Notes: a model not told the origin generated them from the letters alone. Shown: positions 28,751 through 38,197, numbered from the stretch's first letter. The stretch: 45,967 nucleotides of DNA from Cyclobacteriaceae bacterium (GCA_947457095.1 CANGUK010000006.1:1-45967), one strand, 5' to 3'. Numbers and translations are program-made.

Positions 28751-28890
28751 TGTAGGGTGTTGAAATTGGCAGACAAGCCCTCCTGTCTCGGGGGTGGGGA
28801 TCCTGGTCATTAGATCGGAACGGGATAAAGCGTGTTTCAAAAGTTCATGCCTAACTGCCGCGTGGAGGTTCGAATCCTTCCCCTACAGCA
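28751..28890 (+). ncRNA. tRNA-like RNA 2: full cloverleaf elements with GUC anticodon-like loop and a 69-nt variable domain
   Basis: acceptor TGTAGGG/CCCTACA; U8; D-arm TTG-AAATTGGCAGA-CAA; anticodon arm CCCTC-CTGTCTC-GGGGG; variable 28795-28863; T-arm GGAGG-TTCGAAT-CCTTC; G73; no encoded CCA. Confidence 0.75.
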
Positions 28891-28892
28891 AC

Positions 28893-28920
28893 AAAAAAGC
28901 AGCCATTTGGCTGCTTTTTT
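28893..28920 (+). terminator. intrinsic terminator of tRNA-like RNA 2 unit
   Basis: AAAAAAGCAGCC-ATTT-GGCTGCTTTTTT. Confidence 0.9.
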
Positions 28921-28965
28921 CGTATACGGGATTTAGTAGGTATATTTCACAGTTATTACTTTTCT

Positions 28966-31900
28966 ATGGTACCCAAGTCTACTGCACAGGAAAAACCCAA
29001 AAGGTCTGCTTCCAGAAAAAAATGGCTTAGGATCCTCGGGGTAAGTTTACTTTCTCTACTTACCCTAGAATTTGCGCTTTATTTTGGCTCAAACCTGTTT
29101 TTAGGGAACTTACTCAGAAAAAAGCTGAATGATTCATTCAATGGAGTCTATGAACTAGATTTCAATCGCGTACACCTTTCCCTAATTCGTCGAGGAATTT
29201 TTTTAGACGGCATTGTCATGAAGCCCGTGCATCCAGAAAAGGCTTCTGCCAAACAGGTCTTATTTGAATTGACCTTAGATCAATTAGCATTTAAAGGACT
29301 TTGGTATGGGCTTTGGGATCAAGAACTCGATGTTCGAGAGATCAGTCTTGATCGTCCTAATTTCCAAGTATTAGCATCCACCCCTCCATCTTCTCTGGAT
29401 AAAGATGCCGGTAGCAGAACCACCACCAGGTCTCCTGTTTTTCTTTTGGAAAATGAATTGAAGAAGAGCATTGCAAATCTTCCTTTTTCCGGTGTAAAGG
29501 TGAGCACTCTAGTTGTTGATCATGCCCAAGTATTTTTTCTAAATTTTTTGAGTAAAAATGAACTCCTCGCAAAAAATGCCTCATTTAGAGCAGTGGATAT
29601 GCATTGGCTGCCAAATAGAACTTGGAATACTCCCTTCAACGCCCGTGGTTTTGAGTTTGAATTGGAGGATGTCAGCTTCCCACTTCCCGATGGAGTTCAC
29701 AGAATCACCTCGGACTTGGTTTTACTTTCTTCCTTGGAAGGTACCATGGACCTGCAGAAATTCAGAATAATTCCTGAGCGTACACAAACAAGTGATTCCT
29801 ACTATTCTCTAGAATTGGAAGAACTTCATGTGCAGCATGTCAATCTGAACCAGGCATTTAGAACTTCCACACTTGACCTCGAAGAGCTTATTCTCGAGGC
29901 CCCGCGAATTGAAGTGATTCAATCTGCTTCAAGGCCTTCTTCTTCATCCACCATCGAAGGGGACTTGCATGCATTTATTCGCGGAAAACTCAAACGCTTT
30001 TCAATCAAAGAATTAACCATCCGAGACGCAAGCTTCTTGCGAAAAGAAAAGGAGGATTCGCTTCGAAATCGAATTCAATTGGAGCAGCTTGACCTAAAAA
30101 TGGTGGATTTTTACCTGGGCGATGATTCCCTTCGAAAGCGGGATCAATTTTTTTATGGATCAGATGCCTCCCTAGAAATAGGACGAGCGGAACTCTTTTT
30201 GGGGGATGGAGTTCACGTCTTGAAAGGGGAAAAACTGGAAGCCTCGACCTTTAAAAACGAATTAGCTGGAACCAATATTCAATTAATTCCGAGAGATTAT
30301 GAAACACTAAAAGCCCGCAATCATCCTAGCTATCAAATCGATCTACAGGAATTGACCTTTGAAAATGTAGACCTAAAAAAGTGGTATCGCCAAGGGGAAC
30401 TAGAGATTGAAACCTTGACCATGCAAAAGCCCCAGCTAGCGATTAGACAAACCAAAACCCCCGCAGCCAATCAAGAAAACGAGACCTTCATTTCTCTACT
30501 CGCAGGCCTTGTCAATGAAGTAGCCATTCAAACCTTCCAAGTTGAGGAGGGAACCTTAGTTTTGAATGAGGAGTCTGGGGCAAAAAGCACCGACTTGGAC
30601 TTGGGTAAGTTTAGTCTAGAGTTGGAAAAGTTTCGTCTGCTACCCAATCGTTACCTTCCTGTTCAAGAGCAATTTCAGTTTGAGGAAGTCTTGCTCACGC
30701 TATTCGATTACCGCTTAAAGCTCCGAGACAACCTGCATGAATTTTTGGCTCAGGAGCTTTCTATCGATTCCAAAAAGGAGATTCTCAAAATAAAGAATCT
30801 GAGTATTCATCCTGCAGAATCGGCCCAAGTGCGAGAGCAGTTGCAAACTCTTGGTAAAACTACTGCAGTAGATTTTTCAATTCCCAATTTTCAAGCCAAG
30901 GGAATTGGCTTGAAAGAAGCCTTGTTTGATCAAAAATTGAGACTGAATCATCTTGAATTAGATGCTCCCACGTTCCATTGGTCTACCTACCGATCCAAGG
31001 AAAGTAAAGCCTCTGAAAATGCATTACGCTCTGCTGAGGATTTAAAAGTCCTTTTACTTGGATATTTTGAGGACATTCAGGTAGACTCAGTTACCATTTC
31101 TAATGCCAAAATTCACTATGAAAATAAAGTGAAGGAAGCGGTAACTCAATTTGAGGAGAACCAACTGTTTTTTAAGCTCAAGAATTTTGCTCTTCACAAA
31201 AATGACACGCTCAACGAGGGACGAGCACTGTTTTCTGATGAAGTCAATTTGACCTTCAATTCGTACTCATTTAGCCTCGCTGGAGGAAAATATGTAGTGG
31301 ATACAGATTACCTCAACTACAACTCCCGAACGCGCACCTTGGATTTTGAAAACTTAAGGTTACAGCCTGGAAAAGTAGGAAATCAGCGCCTAGCCTTGGG
31401 CTTTAACTTTCCCAAAGTGGCCCTTCGTGGAGTCAATGTGGAGCAATTCATTTTTGACAATGTTCTCAACCTTCAGAAGCTTGAAATCAATGGGGGAGAA
31501 ATTGCCCTAGGTGTAGATCGACAGGTACAAGCGTCGAGCAAGAGTGCCTTGCGCTCAAGAAATTTAGCTCTACAACGTACCGTGGAACGGGTACATATTG
31601 ACACCATTTCCACATCCAATGCGACCTTGCAACTCAACTATTTGGATCAAACCCAGTCTAAAAAAGCCATAAAAACAGGCTTTGGTCTCAACCTCACCCA
31701 GTTTGATTTGGATAGCCTTCGCGTACGGACTCAAGACCTTTCCAAGACCTATCAAGGAGTCAATTTAGGCTTAAGTAACTTTGAATTTGCCCTTCCGGAC
31801 AGTGTGCATACGCTAAAGTTTGATGCATTTGGCTTTGGGGATGAGGAGGACGTGGTCTTTTCAGGATTAAGCATCCATCCTAAAAATCAGATTGGAACGA

Positions 31901-33327
31901 ATGGAAAGCCTGTATTCGATGGAAAAATTGAGCGGGTAGTTTTCAAGAAGAATAGTCTGTTGGATATTTTCACCAGCAAAAAGGTGGACCTACGGGAAGT
32001 GCGCGTTCAAAATCCCATTTTTTCCATTCACTTGGATAGTTTGCCTACCCCTATAACGTCCCGATCCGGAAGTTTCAAAAAAAACCCAGAGCGGGTAATT
32101 CACTCCATTCTCGTAGAGGATTTGATTTTGGAAAACGGGAAGTTTGATTTCTTTAGAAAAGGAGGAGCAGCTATTTCCAATCTAAGTTTTCCAAAAGTAG
32201 ATGGGCGACTGGAAGAATTGGGAATTGACCTTTTGGGGATGGAAAAGCTTCCTACTTGGAAGGATTTGCTCACCAAAACTAAATCCCTGAGTTTGGCGAA
32301 CTACCAGGCCTACGTTCAAGACAGTGCCTACCTTTTACAGGTAGACAGTCTTCAGTTTTTGGACAAAAGACTGCGGGTGAGTGGCATCCAATATGCTCCC
32401 CTCTTTGGGACTTATGGATATTTGAATAGCTTGCCATTTCAGCAGGAGGCGGTAAGTGCTCGTGTGGACAAACTCGACATTCGTGAAATTGAAACCCAAG
32501 AATTAGTCCAAAATGGATTGTTCAAAGGAGAATCTCTGCAAGTAGATGGGGCTAAGGTTACGCTATTCCGAGATAAGCGAAAGCCAATGGATCCGCTTGG
32601 CTACAAGCCTCTTCCACAGTTCTTGATGGAGCATGCGCCGGTCAATCTTGACCTTGCATCCCTCCAATTTAGTGATAGTCGTTTGCAGTATTGGGAATTT
32701 GGAGAAAAGTCCGCCCTGCCAGGAAGCATCGCTTTTCAGAAGATTCAACTAGATGCGAGCCCATTTTACCTTCGTAAACAAGGGGAACATTATCCAGTAT
32801 CCTCCTTTAAGTTGGGAATCTCCGGACAAGTAAGCGATAGCAGTCAGCTGAATGTAACTAGTCAGCTCTACTTTGAGAAAGACTATCCCATGGATGTAGA
32901 AGTAAGCTTCGTGCGTTTTGCCTTTGCAGAAGCGGAAGATTTACTTTCCAAGACTGCCTTTGTGAGACCCTTAGGAGGTGGAGTGACGCAGGGTACTTGG
33001 CAGTTTCGCTTGGATGAGCAGGAGGCCCGGGGAAGCATGGCCTTGGGCTATACGGGCTTAAAGATCCAGTTTTTGGATAGTTTGACTCTTGGCCCAGGCA
33101 AAGGGAAATTGAAGTTCTATACCTATTTTGCCAACCTTTGGGCCAAAAAATCCAATCCAGGTGCAGGTTCTAATTCTTTACGCAAACGGGAAATCTACCG
33201 CTTGCGAGACACCCAAAGATCCATGGTCAATGCCTGGTGGAAAGCGACCTATGTAGGGCTAAAAAGTTCTATTGGATTTGGAAAGGTTAAGGCACCAAAA
33301 AATCTTCGAAAAGAAGATGAGTACTAG
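28966..33327 (+). CDS. giant AsmA/TamB-like repeat protein (hypothetical, N-terminal TM anchor)
   Basis: 1453 aa; N-terminal TM LRILGVSLLSLLTLEFALYFGSNLFLG; seven recurring segments of the type LDLEELILEAPRIEV at about 178-aa spacing. Confidence 0.8.
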   Translation: MVPKSTAQEKPKRSASRKKWLRILGVSLLSLLTLEFALYFGSNLFLGNLLRKKLNDSFNGVYELDFNRVHLSLIRRGIFLDGIVMKPVHPEKASAKQVLFELTLDQLAFKGLWYGLWDQELDVREISLDRPNFQVLASTPPSSLDKDAGSRTTTRSPVFLLENELKKSIANLPFSGVKVSTLVVDHAQVFFLNFLSKNELLAKNASFRAVDMHWLPNRTWNTPFNARGFEFELEDVSFPLPDGVHRITSDLVLLSSLEGTMDLQKFRIIPERTQTSDSYYSLELEELHVQHVNLNQAFRTSTLDLEELILEAPRIEVIQSASRPSSSSTIEGDLHAFIRGKLKRFSIKELTIRDASFLRKEKEDSLRNRIQLEQLDLKMVDFYLGDDSLRKRDQFFYGSDASLEIGRAELFLGDGVHVLKGEKLEASTFKNELAGTNIQLIPRDYETLKARNHPSYQIDLQELTFENVDLKKWYRQGELEIETLTMQKPQLAIRQTKTPAANQENETFISLLAGLVNEVAIQTFQVEEGTLVLNEESGAKSTDLDLGKFSLELEKFRLLPNRYLPVQEQFQFEEVLLTLFDYRLKLRDNLHEFLAQELSIDSKKEILKIKNLSIHPAESAQVREQLQTLGKTTAVDFSIPNFQAKGIGLKEALFDQKLRLNHLELDAPTFHWSTYRSKESKASENALRSAEDLKVLLLGYFEDIQVDSVTISNAKIHYENKVKEAVTQFEENQLFFKLKNFALHKNDTLNEGRALFSDEVNLTFNSYSFSLAGGKYVVDTDYLNYNSRTRTLDFENLRLQPGKVGNQRLALGFNFPKVALRGVNVEQFIFDNVLNLQKLEINGGEIALGVDRQVQASSKSALRSRNLALQRTVERVHIDTISTSNATLQLNYLDQTQSKKAIKTGFGLNLTQFDLDSLRVRTQDLSKTYQGVNLGLSNFEFALPDSVHTLKFDAFGFGDEEDVVFSGLSIHPKNQIGTNGKPVFDGKIERVVFKKNSLLDIFTSKKVDLREVRVQNPIFSIHLDSLPTPITSRSGSFKKNPERVIHSILVEDLILENGKFDFFRKGGAAISNLSFPKVDGRLEELGIDLLGMEKLPTWKDLLTKTKSLSLANYQAYVQDSAYLLQVDSLQFLDKRLRVSGIQYAPLFGTYGYLNSLPFQQEAVSARVDKLDIREIETQELVQNGLFKGESLQVDGAKVTLFRDKRKPMDPLGYKPLPQFLMEHAPVNLDLASLQFSDSRLQYWEFGEKSALPGSIAFQKIQLDASPFYLRKQGEHYPVSSFKLGISGQVSDSSQLNVTSQLYFEKDYPMDVEVSFVRFAFAEAEDLLSKTAFVRPLGGGVTQGTWQFRLDEQEARGSMALGYTGLKIQFLDSLTLGPGKGKLKFYTYFANLWAKKSNPGAGSNSLRKREIYRLRDTQRSMVNAWWKATYVGLKSSIGFGKVKAPKNLRKEDEY

Positions 33328-33357
33328 AGACTCTTGCTAGACCATAGAATTTAGAAT

Positions 33358-33391
33358 AAAAAAGGGGCCTCCATTCGAAGGCCCCTTTTTA
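33358..33391. terminator. bidirectional intrinsic terminator between convergent genes
   Basis: AAAAAAGGGGCCT-CCATTCGA-AGGCCCCTTTTT. Confidence 0.9.
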
Positions 33392-33411
33392 GTAGCTAGC
33401 GTTGAGCTGGC

Positions 33412-35202
33412 TTAGCTATTCATGCTGATCAAGAACTCCGCATTGTCGCGGGTGCCTTTCATACGTTGAAGTAGGAATTCCATGGATTCTTGAGAGGTCA
33501 TGTCGCTCATCAATTTTCTCAAAATCCAGACACGCTGCATTTCTTCCTTATCCATCAAAAGGTCTTCTCTACGTGTTCCAGAGCTGAGGACATCGATAGC
33601 AGGATAGATTCTACGGTTGGCCAACTTACGATCAAGGGCCAATTCCATGTTGCCCGTACCTTTGAATTCTTCAAAGATTACTTCGTCCATTTTTGAACCG
33701 GTTTCTACCAAGGCAGTTGCGATGATTGTCAATGAGCCGCCATTTTCCACATTACGAGCCGCACCGAAGAAGCGCTTCGGTTTGTGTAGCGCATTGGCGT
33801 CCACACCTCCGGAGAGGATTTTACCGGAGCTAGGAACTACAGTATTGTGTGCTCTTGCAAGTCGAGTGATGGAGTCCAAGAGGATCACGACATCATGCCC
33901 TACTTCCACCATGCGCTTTGCTTTTTCAAGGACAATATTGGCCACTTTTACGTGGCGTTCGGCTTGCTCATCAAAGGTTGAGGAGATCACCTCTGCATTG
34001 ACAGATCTAGCCATATCGGTCACTTCCTCTGGGCGTTCATCGATCAACAAGATCATGAGGTGCACCTCGGGGTGATTTTGGGTAATGGCATTTGCGATTT
34101 GTTGCAAGAGTACGGTCTTACCCGTTTTAGGCTGAGCTACGATCATCCCGCGTTGGCCTTTTCCAATTGGGGCAAACAAATCTAGGATTCGGGTGGAATA
34201 GCCATCCGCTTTTGTAGATAGGTTTAAGCGCTCTTCTGGGAAAAGTGGCGTCAGGTATTCAAAAGGAACTCGGTCTCTGATTTCGTCTGTGGTTTTGCCA
34301 TTCACCGTGTTGATTTTGAGAAGGGCAAAGTATTTTTCCCCTTCTTTTGGAGGGCGAATGGATCCCTTGATATGGTCACCTGTCTTCAAACCAAAGTGTT
34401 TGATTTGACTTGGGGAAACGTATATATCGTCGGGAGAAGCGAGGTAGTTGTAGTCTAGGGAGCGCAAGAAAGCATAGCCATCTTGAACGATTTCTAATAC
34501 CCCTTCATTTTCGATGACTCCATCAAATTCTCTAGGGCTGATAAAGGGCTTTTTTCTAGTGTTGCCTGGAACTGTTTCTGCTGCAGGAATGTGCGCGTCT
34601 TCTGGAGATTTGAAATTTTTGCGTCTCGGCAGTTCAGCTTCTCCTCGATACGAATTTTCATCCTCTTGAGAAGCAGGTACTGTTCCTTCTACGCTTCCTT
34701 CCTGAACACTTGGAGCAGATGGGTCCTCGTCAAATACGCGTTTGCGGGGCTTGAAGGATTTAGGTTCCTCCGAAGACTCAACTTGAGGTCTCCGCTCTGG
34801 TCTAGGTGTAAATTCCTTGGCAGGCTTTGCATGAGGTTTTGGGGCTCTTTCTTCTCTTGGAGCGGGCTGTGTTTCCTCTGAAGTGGAGGCGGAAGTAGCC
34901 TCTGGGGTTTCAGTGACGTTTTGTCTTCTGAATTTGGGTTTGAATTCTTGAGGTTCTTCGGTAGTGGCTGCAGCAGCGGCAGGAGTAGGAGCGTCGTTTT
35001 TCGCTTCTCCATCGGTTCCTGTTTCTACTACTAAAGGTTTTTTCTTGGGGAGTGCTTGTTCTGGGATGATTGCTTGTTGGTCAAGAATCGCATACACCAG
35101 TTCGTCTTTTTTCAAAGATTTGGAATTCTTCACTCCAAGTTCCTCAGCAATCTCCTTTAATTCAGATAAAGGTCTGATTCTGAGTTCTTCTATGTTGTAC
35201 AT
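33412..35202 (-). CDS. rho: transcription termination factor Rho with large disordered N-terminal insertion
   Basis: Rho N-terminal [81 protein letters not shown]. Confidence 0.97.
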   Translation of the reverse strand: MYNIEELRIRPLSELKEIAEELGVKNSKSLKKDELVYAILDQQAIIPEQALPKKKPLVVETGTDGEAKNDAPTPAAAAATTEEPQEFKPKFRRQNVTETPEATSASTSEETQPAPREERAPKPHAKPAKEFTPRPERRPQVESSEEPKSFKPRKRVFDEDPSAPSVQEGSVEGTVPASQEDENSYRGEAELPRRKNFKSPEDAHIPAAETVPGNTRKKPFISPREFDGVIENEGVLEIVQDGYAFLRSLDYNYLASPDDIYVSPSQIKHFGLKTGDHIKGSIRPPKEGEKYFALLKINTVNGKTTDEIRDRVPFEYLTPLFPEERLNLSTKADGYSTRILDLFAPIGKGQRGMIVAQPKTGKTVLLQQIANAITQNHPEVHLMILLIDERPEEVTDMARSVNAEVISSTFDEQAERHVKVANIVLEKAKRMVEVGHDVVILLDSITRLARAHNTVVPSSGKILSGGVDANALHKPKRFFGAARNVENGGSLTIIATALVETGSKMDEVIFEEFKGTGNMELALDRKLANRRIYPAIDVLSSGTRREDLLMDKEEMQRVWILRKLMSDMTSQESMEFLLQRMKGTRDNAEFLISMNS

Positions 35203-35402
35203 AAAGAGGGGATGAAATAATTAGATCGGTAAAATGTGGTTTTGGGAAGGTGAATAATTTTCTGAGCGAAAAAGGTCTGCAGGAAAAGTTCAAGCCAAAG
35301 TGGGCCGAATGCTTTATTCACTTATTGAATACAATATTACTTGTTGAAGTTGGATTAAACAAATTTTTCTTTTTTGCCGATTTTCCATCACTTTGGTCTC
35401 AA

Positions 35403-36092
35403 TCATCCGATTAACTGCCGAATGATGGGAAGTGATTTGAGTGGATGGGGATGGGCAAGGTGTTGGGCGTGAAATGCAACCAAGTGGTCTAGGAGTTTTC
35501 GCCGAAGTGGTAAGGATAAGCTGGAGGTAGGATGGTATCCTTGATCTTGTAAATTTTTCAAATAGGGAAGTACAAGGTTAATTTCTTCTGAACTAAAGGG
35601 ATGGTGAAGGCTTTCTACCAAAAACCCTTCGGCCTCCTCAGGAGCGAATCCCAGGTGCTTGGCATTTTCAAGTAGGAAGACGAGTGGAAAATGGGCCAGG
35701 CTAGTCTTCGGGTCGTCTAAGGTGGAGATACTTGTAGATAAAAAATCAAAGAGTTCCTCATTTTGGTAGCCTTCCAGAATACTTCTGCTGATCACCTCTG
35801 TGGCAAAAAGGGCCAGACTGGTGCGTGCCATATCAAAGGGGATTAGCCGTTGAGGAGTATTGATTTTTGCTTCGGAGATTCGTTGCAATCCGGAATTTTC
35901 TTTGTCATAGACGACCAGGTCAAGCAATGTCAGTGGTTGGTAAAGCGCAATCTTGCTCCCTTTACTCATGCTTCTTACCCCATTGACGAGGTAGGCTTTC
36001 AACCCGAGGTCTCGGGTAAAAATACGGACAATGATACTCGTTTCCTGGTATTTGATATGGCTTAATACGATCCCGCTCGTTTTTTTAAGCAT
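35403..36092 (-). CDS. recO: DNA repair protein RecO
   Basis: LKKTSGIVLSHIKYQETSIIVRIFTRDLGLKAYLVNGVRS. Confidence 0.9.
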   Translation of the reverse strand: MLKKTSGIVLSHIKYQETSIIVRIFTRDLGLKAYLVNGVRSMSKGSKIALYQPLTLLDLVVYDKENSGLQRISEAKINTPQRLIPFDMARTSLALFATEVISRSILEGYQNEELFDFLSTSISTLDDPKTSLAHFPLVFLLENAKHLGFAPEEAEGFLVESLHHPFSSEEINLVLPYLKNLQDQGYHPTSSLSLPLRRKLLDHLVAFHAQHLAHPHPLKSLPIIRQLIG

Positions 36093-36104
36093 GGCTAATT
36101 TCGA

Positions 36105-36689
36105 TTAAACCTGATCTTCAAGGAAGCACTTTCTGCATCGGGCTTCGTAGCTGTCTTTTTCACCCAGCATTACTTTTTCCTTAGCTGCGGAAAGGCGGAA
36201 AGAGTATGCGGCCAAATCCCCGCATTTCATGCAAATGGCATGTACCTTGGTTACGTATTCGGCAATGGCCATGAGATCGGGCATGGGATCAAAGGGTTTG
36301 CCTTCAAAATCCATATCCAATCCAGCTAGGATTACTCGCTTCCCCTGGTTGGCAAGGAGCTGTACTACTCGAACAATCTCTCCATCAAAAAACTGTGCCT
36401 CATCGATTCCTACGACATCGCAGGTGCCGCTTAGCAGAAGGATGTCCCCAGCAAAACTAACAGGTGTCGAACGGATGCTTGTTTCGTTATGCGACACCAC
36501 ATGGGTATCGTGGTACCGTGTATCAACACTGGGTTTAAAAATCTCAACGTGCTGTTTGGCTAAACGTGCCCTTGTGAGTCGCCGGATCAATTCTTCAGTT
36601 TTGCCTGAAAACATGGATCCGCAGATCACTTCAATCTGACCTTTCTGCTCGGCATGTTTCCTACTGATGGGTGAGGGTTCAATAAACAT
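36105..36689 (-). CDS. tdk: thymidine kinase
   Basis: GQIEVICGSMFSGKTEELIRRLTRA, GIDEAQFFD, zinc-binding Cys pairs CMKCGD and CRKC. Confidence 0.96.
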   Translation of the reverse strand: MFIEPSPISRKHAEQKGQIEVICGSMFSGKTEELIRRLTRARLAKQHVEIFKPSVDTRYHDTHVVSHNETSIRSTPVSFAGDILLLSGTCDVVGIDEAQFFDGEIVRVVQLLANQGKRVILAGLDMDFEGKPFDPMPDLMAIAEYVTKVHAICMKCGDLAAYSFRLSAAKEKVMLGEKDSYEARCRKCFLEDQV

Positions 36690-36691
36690 AC

Positions 36692-37018
36692 TTATTCGGT
36701 GTAGGTCAAGTGGGAAAGTTTACTAGTTTCAGGTACGCGCAGGATCAATTCTCCTTGCAAGATATTCGCTTGACAAGCCAATCGCTCGTCGGGAAGAAGT
36801 CTCCCCAGGGTTCTAAAGTTGAGCTCTTCTGGTGTTTCTGGACTTAAATGCTCTTGGCCTGCTAAGATATGCATTTTGCAGGTGGTACATCTTCCTTTTT
36901 TACCGCAAGCATGCATCCAATCTATTCCATTTTCATGAATTAATTCGATAACTTTACGTTCCGTATTTTCCGTTTCAATTGATCGGTTTCCGAGATTTTG
37001 AATCCGTATTCGGACCAT
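36692..37018 (-). CDS. 2Fe-2S ferredoxin (ORF extends to 37063; likely start MVRIRIQN)
   Basis: CGKKGRCTTCKMHIL...RLACQ 2Fe-2S ligands; upstream start would overlap the divergent CDS at 37052. Confidence 0.88.
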   Translation of the reverse strand: MVRIRIQNLGNRSIETENTERKVIELIHENGIDWMHACGKKGRCTTCKMHILAGQEHLSPETPEELNFRTLGRLLPDERLACQANILQGELILRVPETSKLSHLTYTE

Positions 37019-37051
37019 GCCTTTGTTTGTTTTTGAAAACAATATCCACTT

Positions 37052-38179
37052 ATGACCGCTCAAATTAACGGCAATTATTTAGAAAATTATGCCAGATCCT
37101 ATGCAGAATTGGTTTGTGATCAATTTTTCAGCACAAGACAGTTTATTACAGGACAGGAAATCATTCAGTTGACTCCAAGCGCTCAAGTTAATTTTTTCAT
37201 CATCAAACGCTTATTTGAGTTGTGGCAGGAAGAATTGGGCAAGTTGAAATCCAGTCCCTATTTCGATTACCGAGATATTGCAGTCCATGAGGCCCTCACG
37301 CAGTTTATGAATGTCCTTTCTCGTCGGATCAAGGTGGAGCGACGCTATTTTGAAGGCACGGTACAAGAGGCAGTTCAAGAAGCCATTCAATTAGCCACAA
37401 ATCCAGTTCATTTTTATCAAGCGGAACTGGAAAAAGCGCCCGCAGGAAAAATCAACGAGTACCTCAAGGAGAACAAGAAGTACTTCAAATGGAATGAAAA
37501 GTTAGTCACTTCTTTAATTGATAAGGCGGGAATTATTCAGGATTTGGCAAGTTACCAGCAAGCGATTGCTTCCAATTTTCAGTCCCTTGGAGGGAGTTTG
37601 GATTCTCCAAAAGAACTCCTGGCTACAGTAAGTGCTACGCTTTTCTTTGATTTGGATCTGTACATAGGTAAAGAAGATGCAGCTCTACCCGAAAGCGAAG
37701 ATGAGGAAGTGATTTTTGTATCGAGCGAAAGCGAAGTTGTAATTGAGTCGAATGACGATTACTACGAAGCCCCGGCGCCTGAATTTGACGAACAAGAAGA
37801 ATCCGATGAAGAACCTGTAGAAATGCCGCAGGTAGAGCGGCCTGTTTCTACTGCAGGAAGTGCTCCTTCAGGGAAGGGCTTGGATGCAGCCCATTTAAAG
37901 GCTGTATTTGCTACAGAAACCTACAAAGGAATGAAGGGGATTTTGGGAGAATTGGCAGATAGTCTTGCGCTCAACCAGCGCTTTATGTTCACCAAGGAAT
38001 TATTTGATGGAAATGCGGATTTGCTTCGACTTGCCCTCAAGTCGGTGGATGAGGTCAGTACTTTTGAAGAAGCAGTGGAACTCATCAATGCCCGTTTTGT
38101 ATTTGAACTAGGTTGGGATATCGAATCTGAGGTGGTGCATGAGTTTATGCAGCAGGTCTATCGGAAGTTTGTTCGTTAG
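37052..38179 (+). CDS. conserved hypothetical protein, two domains joined by an acidic linker
   Basis: 375-aa ORF with coding-like composition; linker LPESEDEEVIFVSSESEVVIESNDDYYEAPAPEFDEQEESDEEP; strong terminator downstream. Confidence 0.8.
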   Translation: MTAQINGNYLENYARSYAELVCDQFFSTRQFITGQEIIQLTPSAQVNFFIIKRLFELWQEELGKLKSSPYFDYRDIAVHEALTQFMNVLSRRIKVERRYFEGTVQEAVQEAIQLATNPVHFYQAELEKAPAGKINEYLKENKKYFKWNEKLVTSLIDKAGIIQDLASYQQAIASNFQSLGGSLDSPKELLATVSATLFFDLDLYIGKEDAALPESEDEEVIFVSSESEVVIESNDDYYEAPAPEFDEQEESDEEPVEMPQVERPVSTAGSAPSGKGLDAAHLKAVFATETYKGMKGILGELADSLALNQRFMFTKELFDGNADLLRLALKSVDEVSTFEEAVELINARFVFELGWDIESEVVHEFMQQVYRKFVR

Positions 38180-38197
38180 CATACCAAAAAATCATGC

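Noticed and set aside
28795-28854. Short open frame inside the RNA 2 variable domain (WGSWSLDRNGIKRVSKVHA*), tempting as a tmRNA-like tag
   Set aside because: A 19-codon open frame is expected often by chance. It does not end in the typical tmRNA Ala-Ala motif, and RNA 2 has an anticodon arm and no G3:U70, unlike tmRNA.
28751-28888. tRNA-Leu with a group I intron
   Set aside because: The extra sequence is only ~50-60 nt, too short for a self-splicing intron, and it lies in the variable region instead of the anticodon loop. The anticodon read is GUC, not a Leu anticodon.
28794-29030. 78-aa ORF (GTG start) overlapping RNA 2 and the AsmA-like gene start
   Set aside because: It crosses the RNA 2 terminator and overlaps the 1453-aa CDS in another frame, with no recognisable domain.
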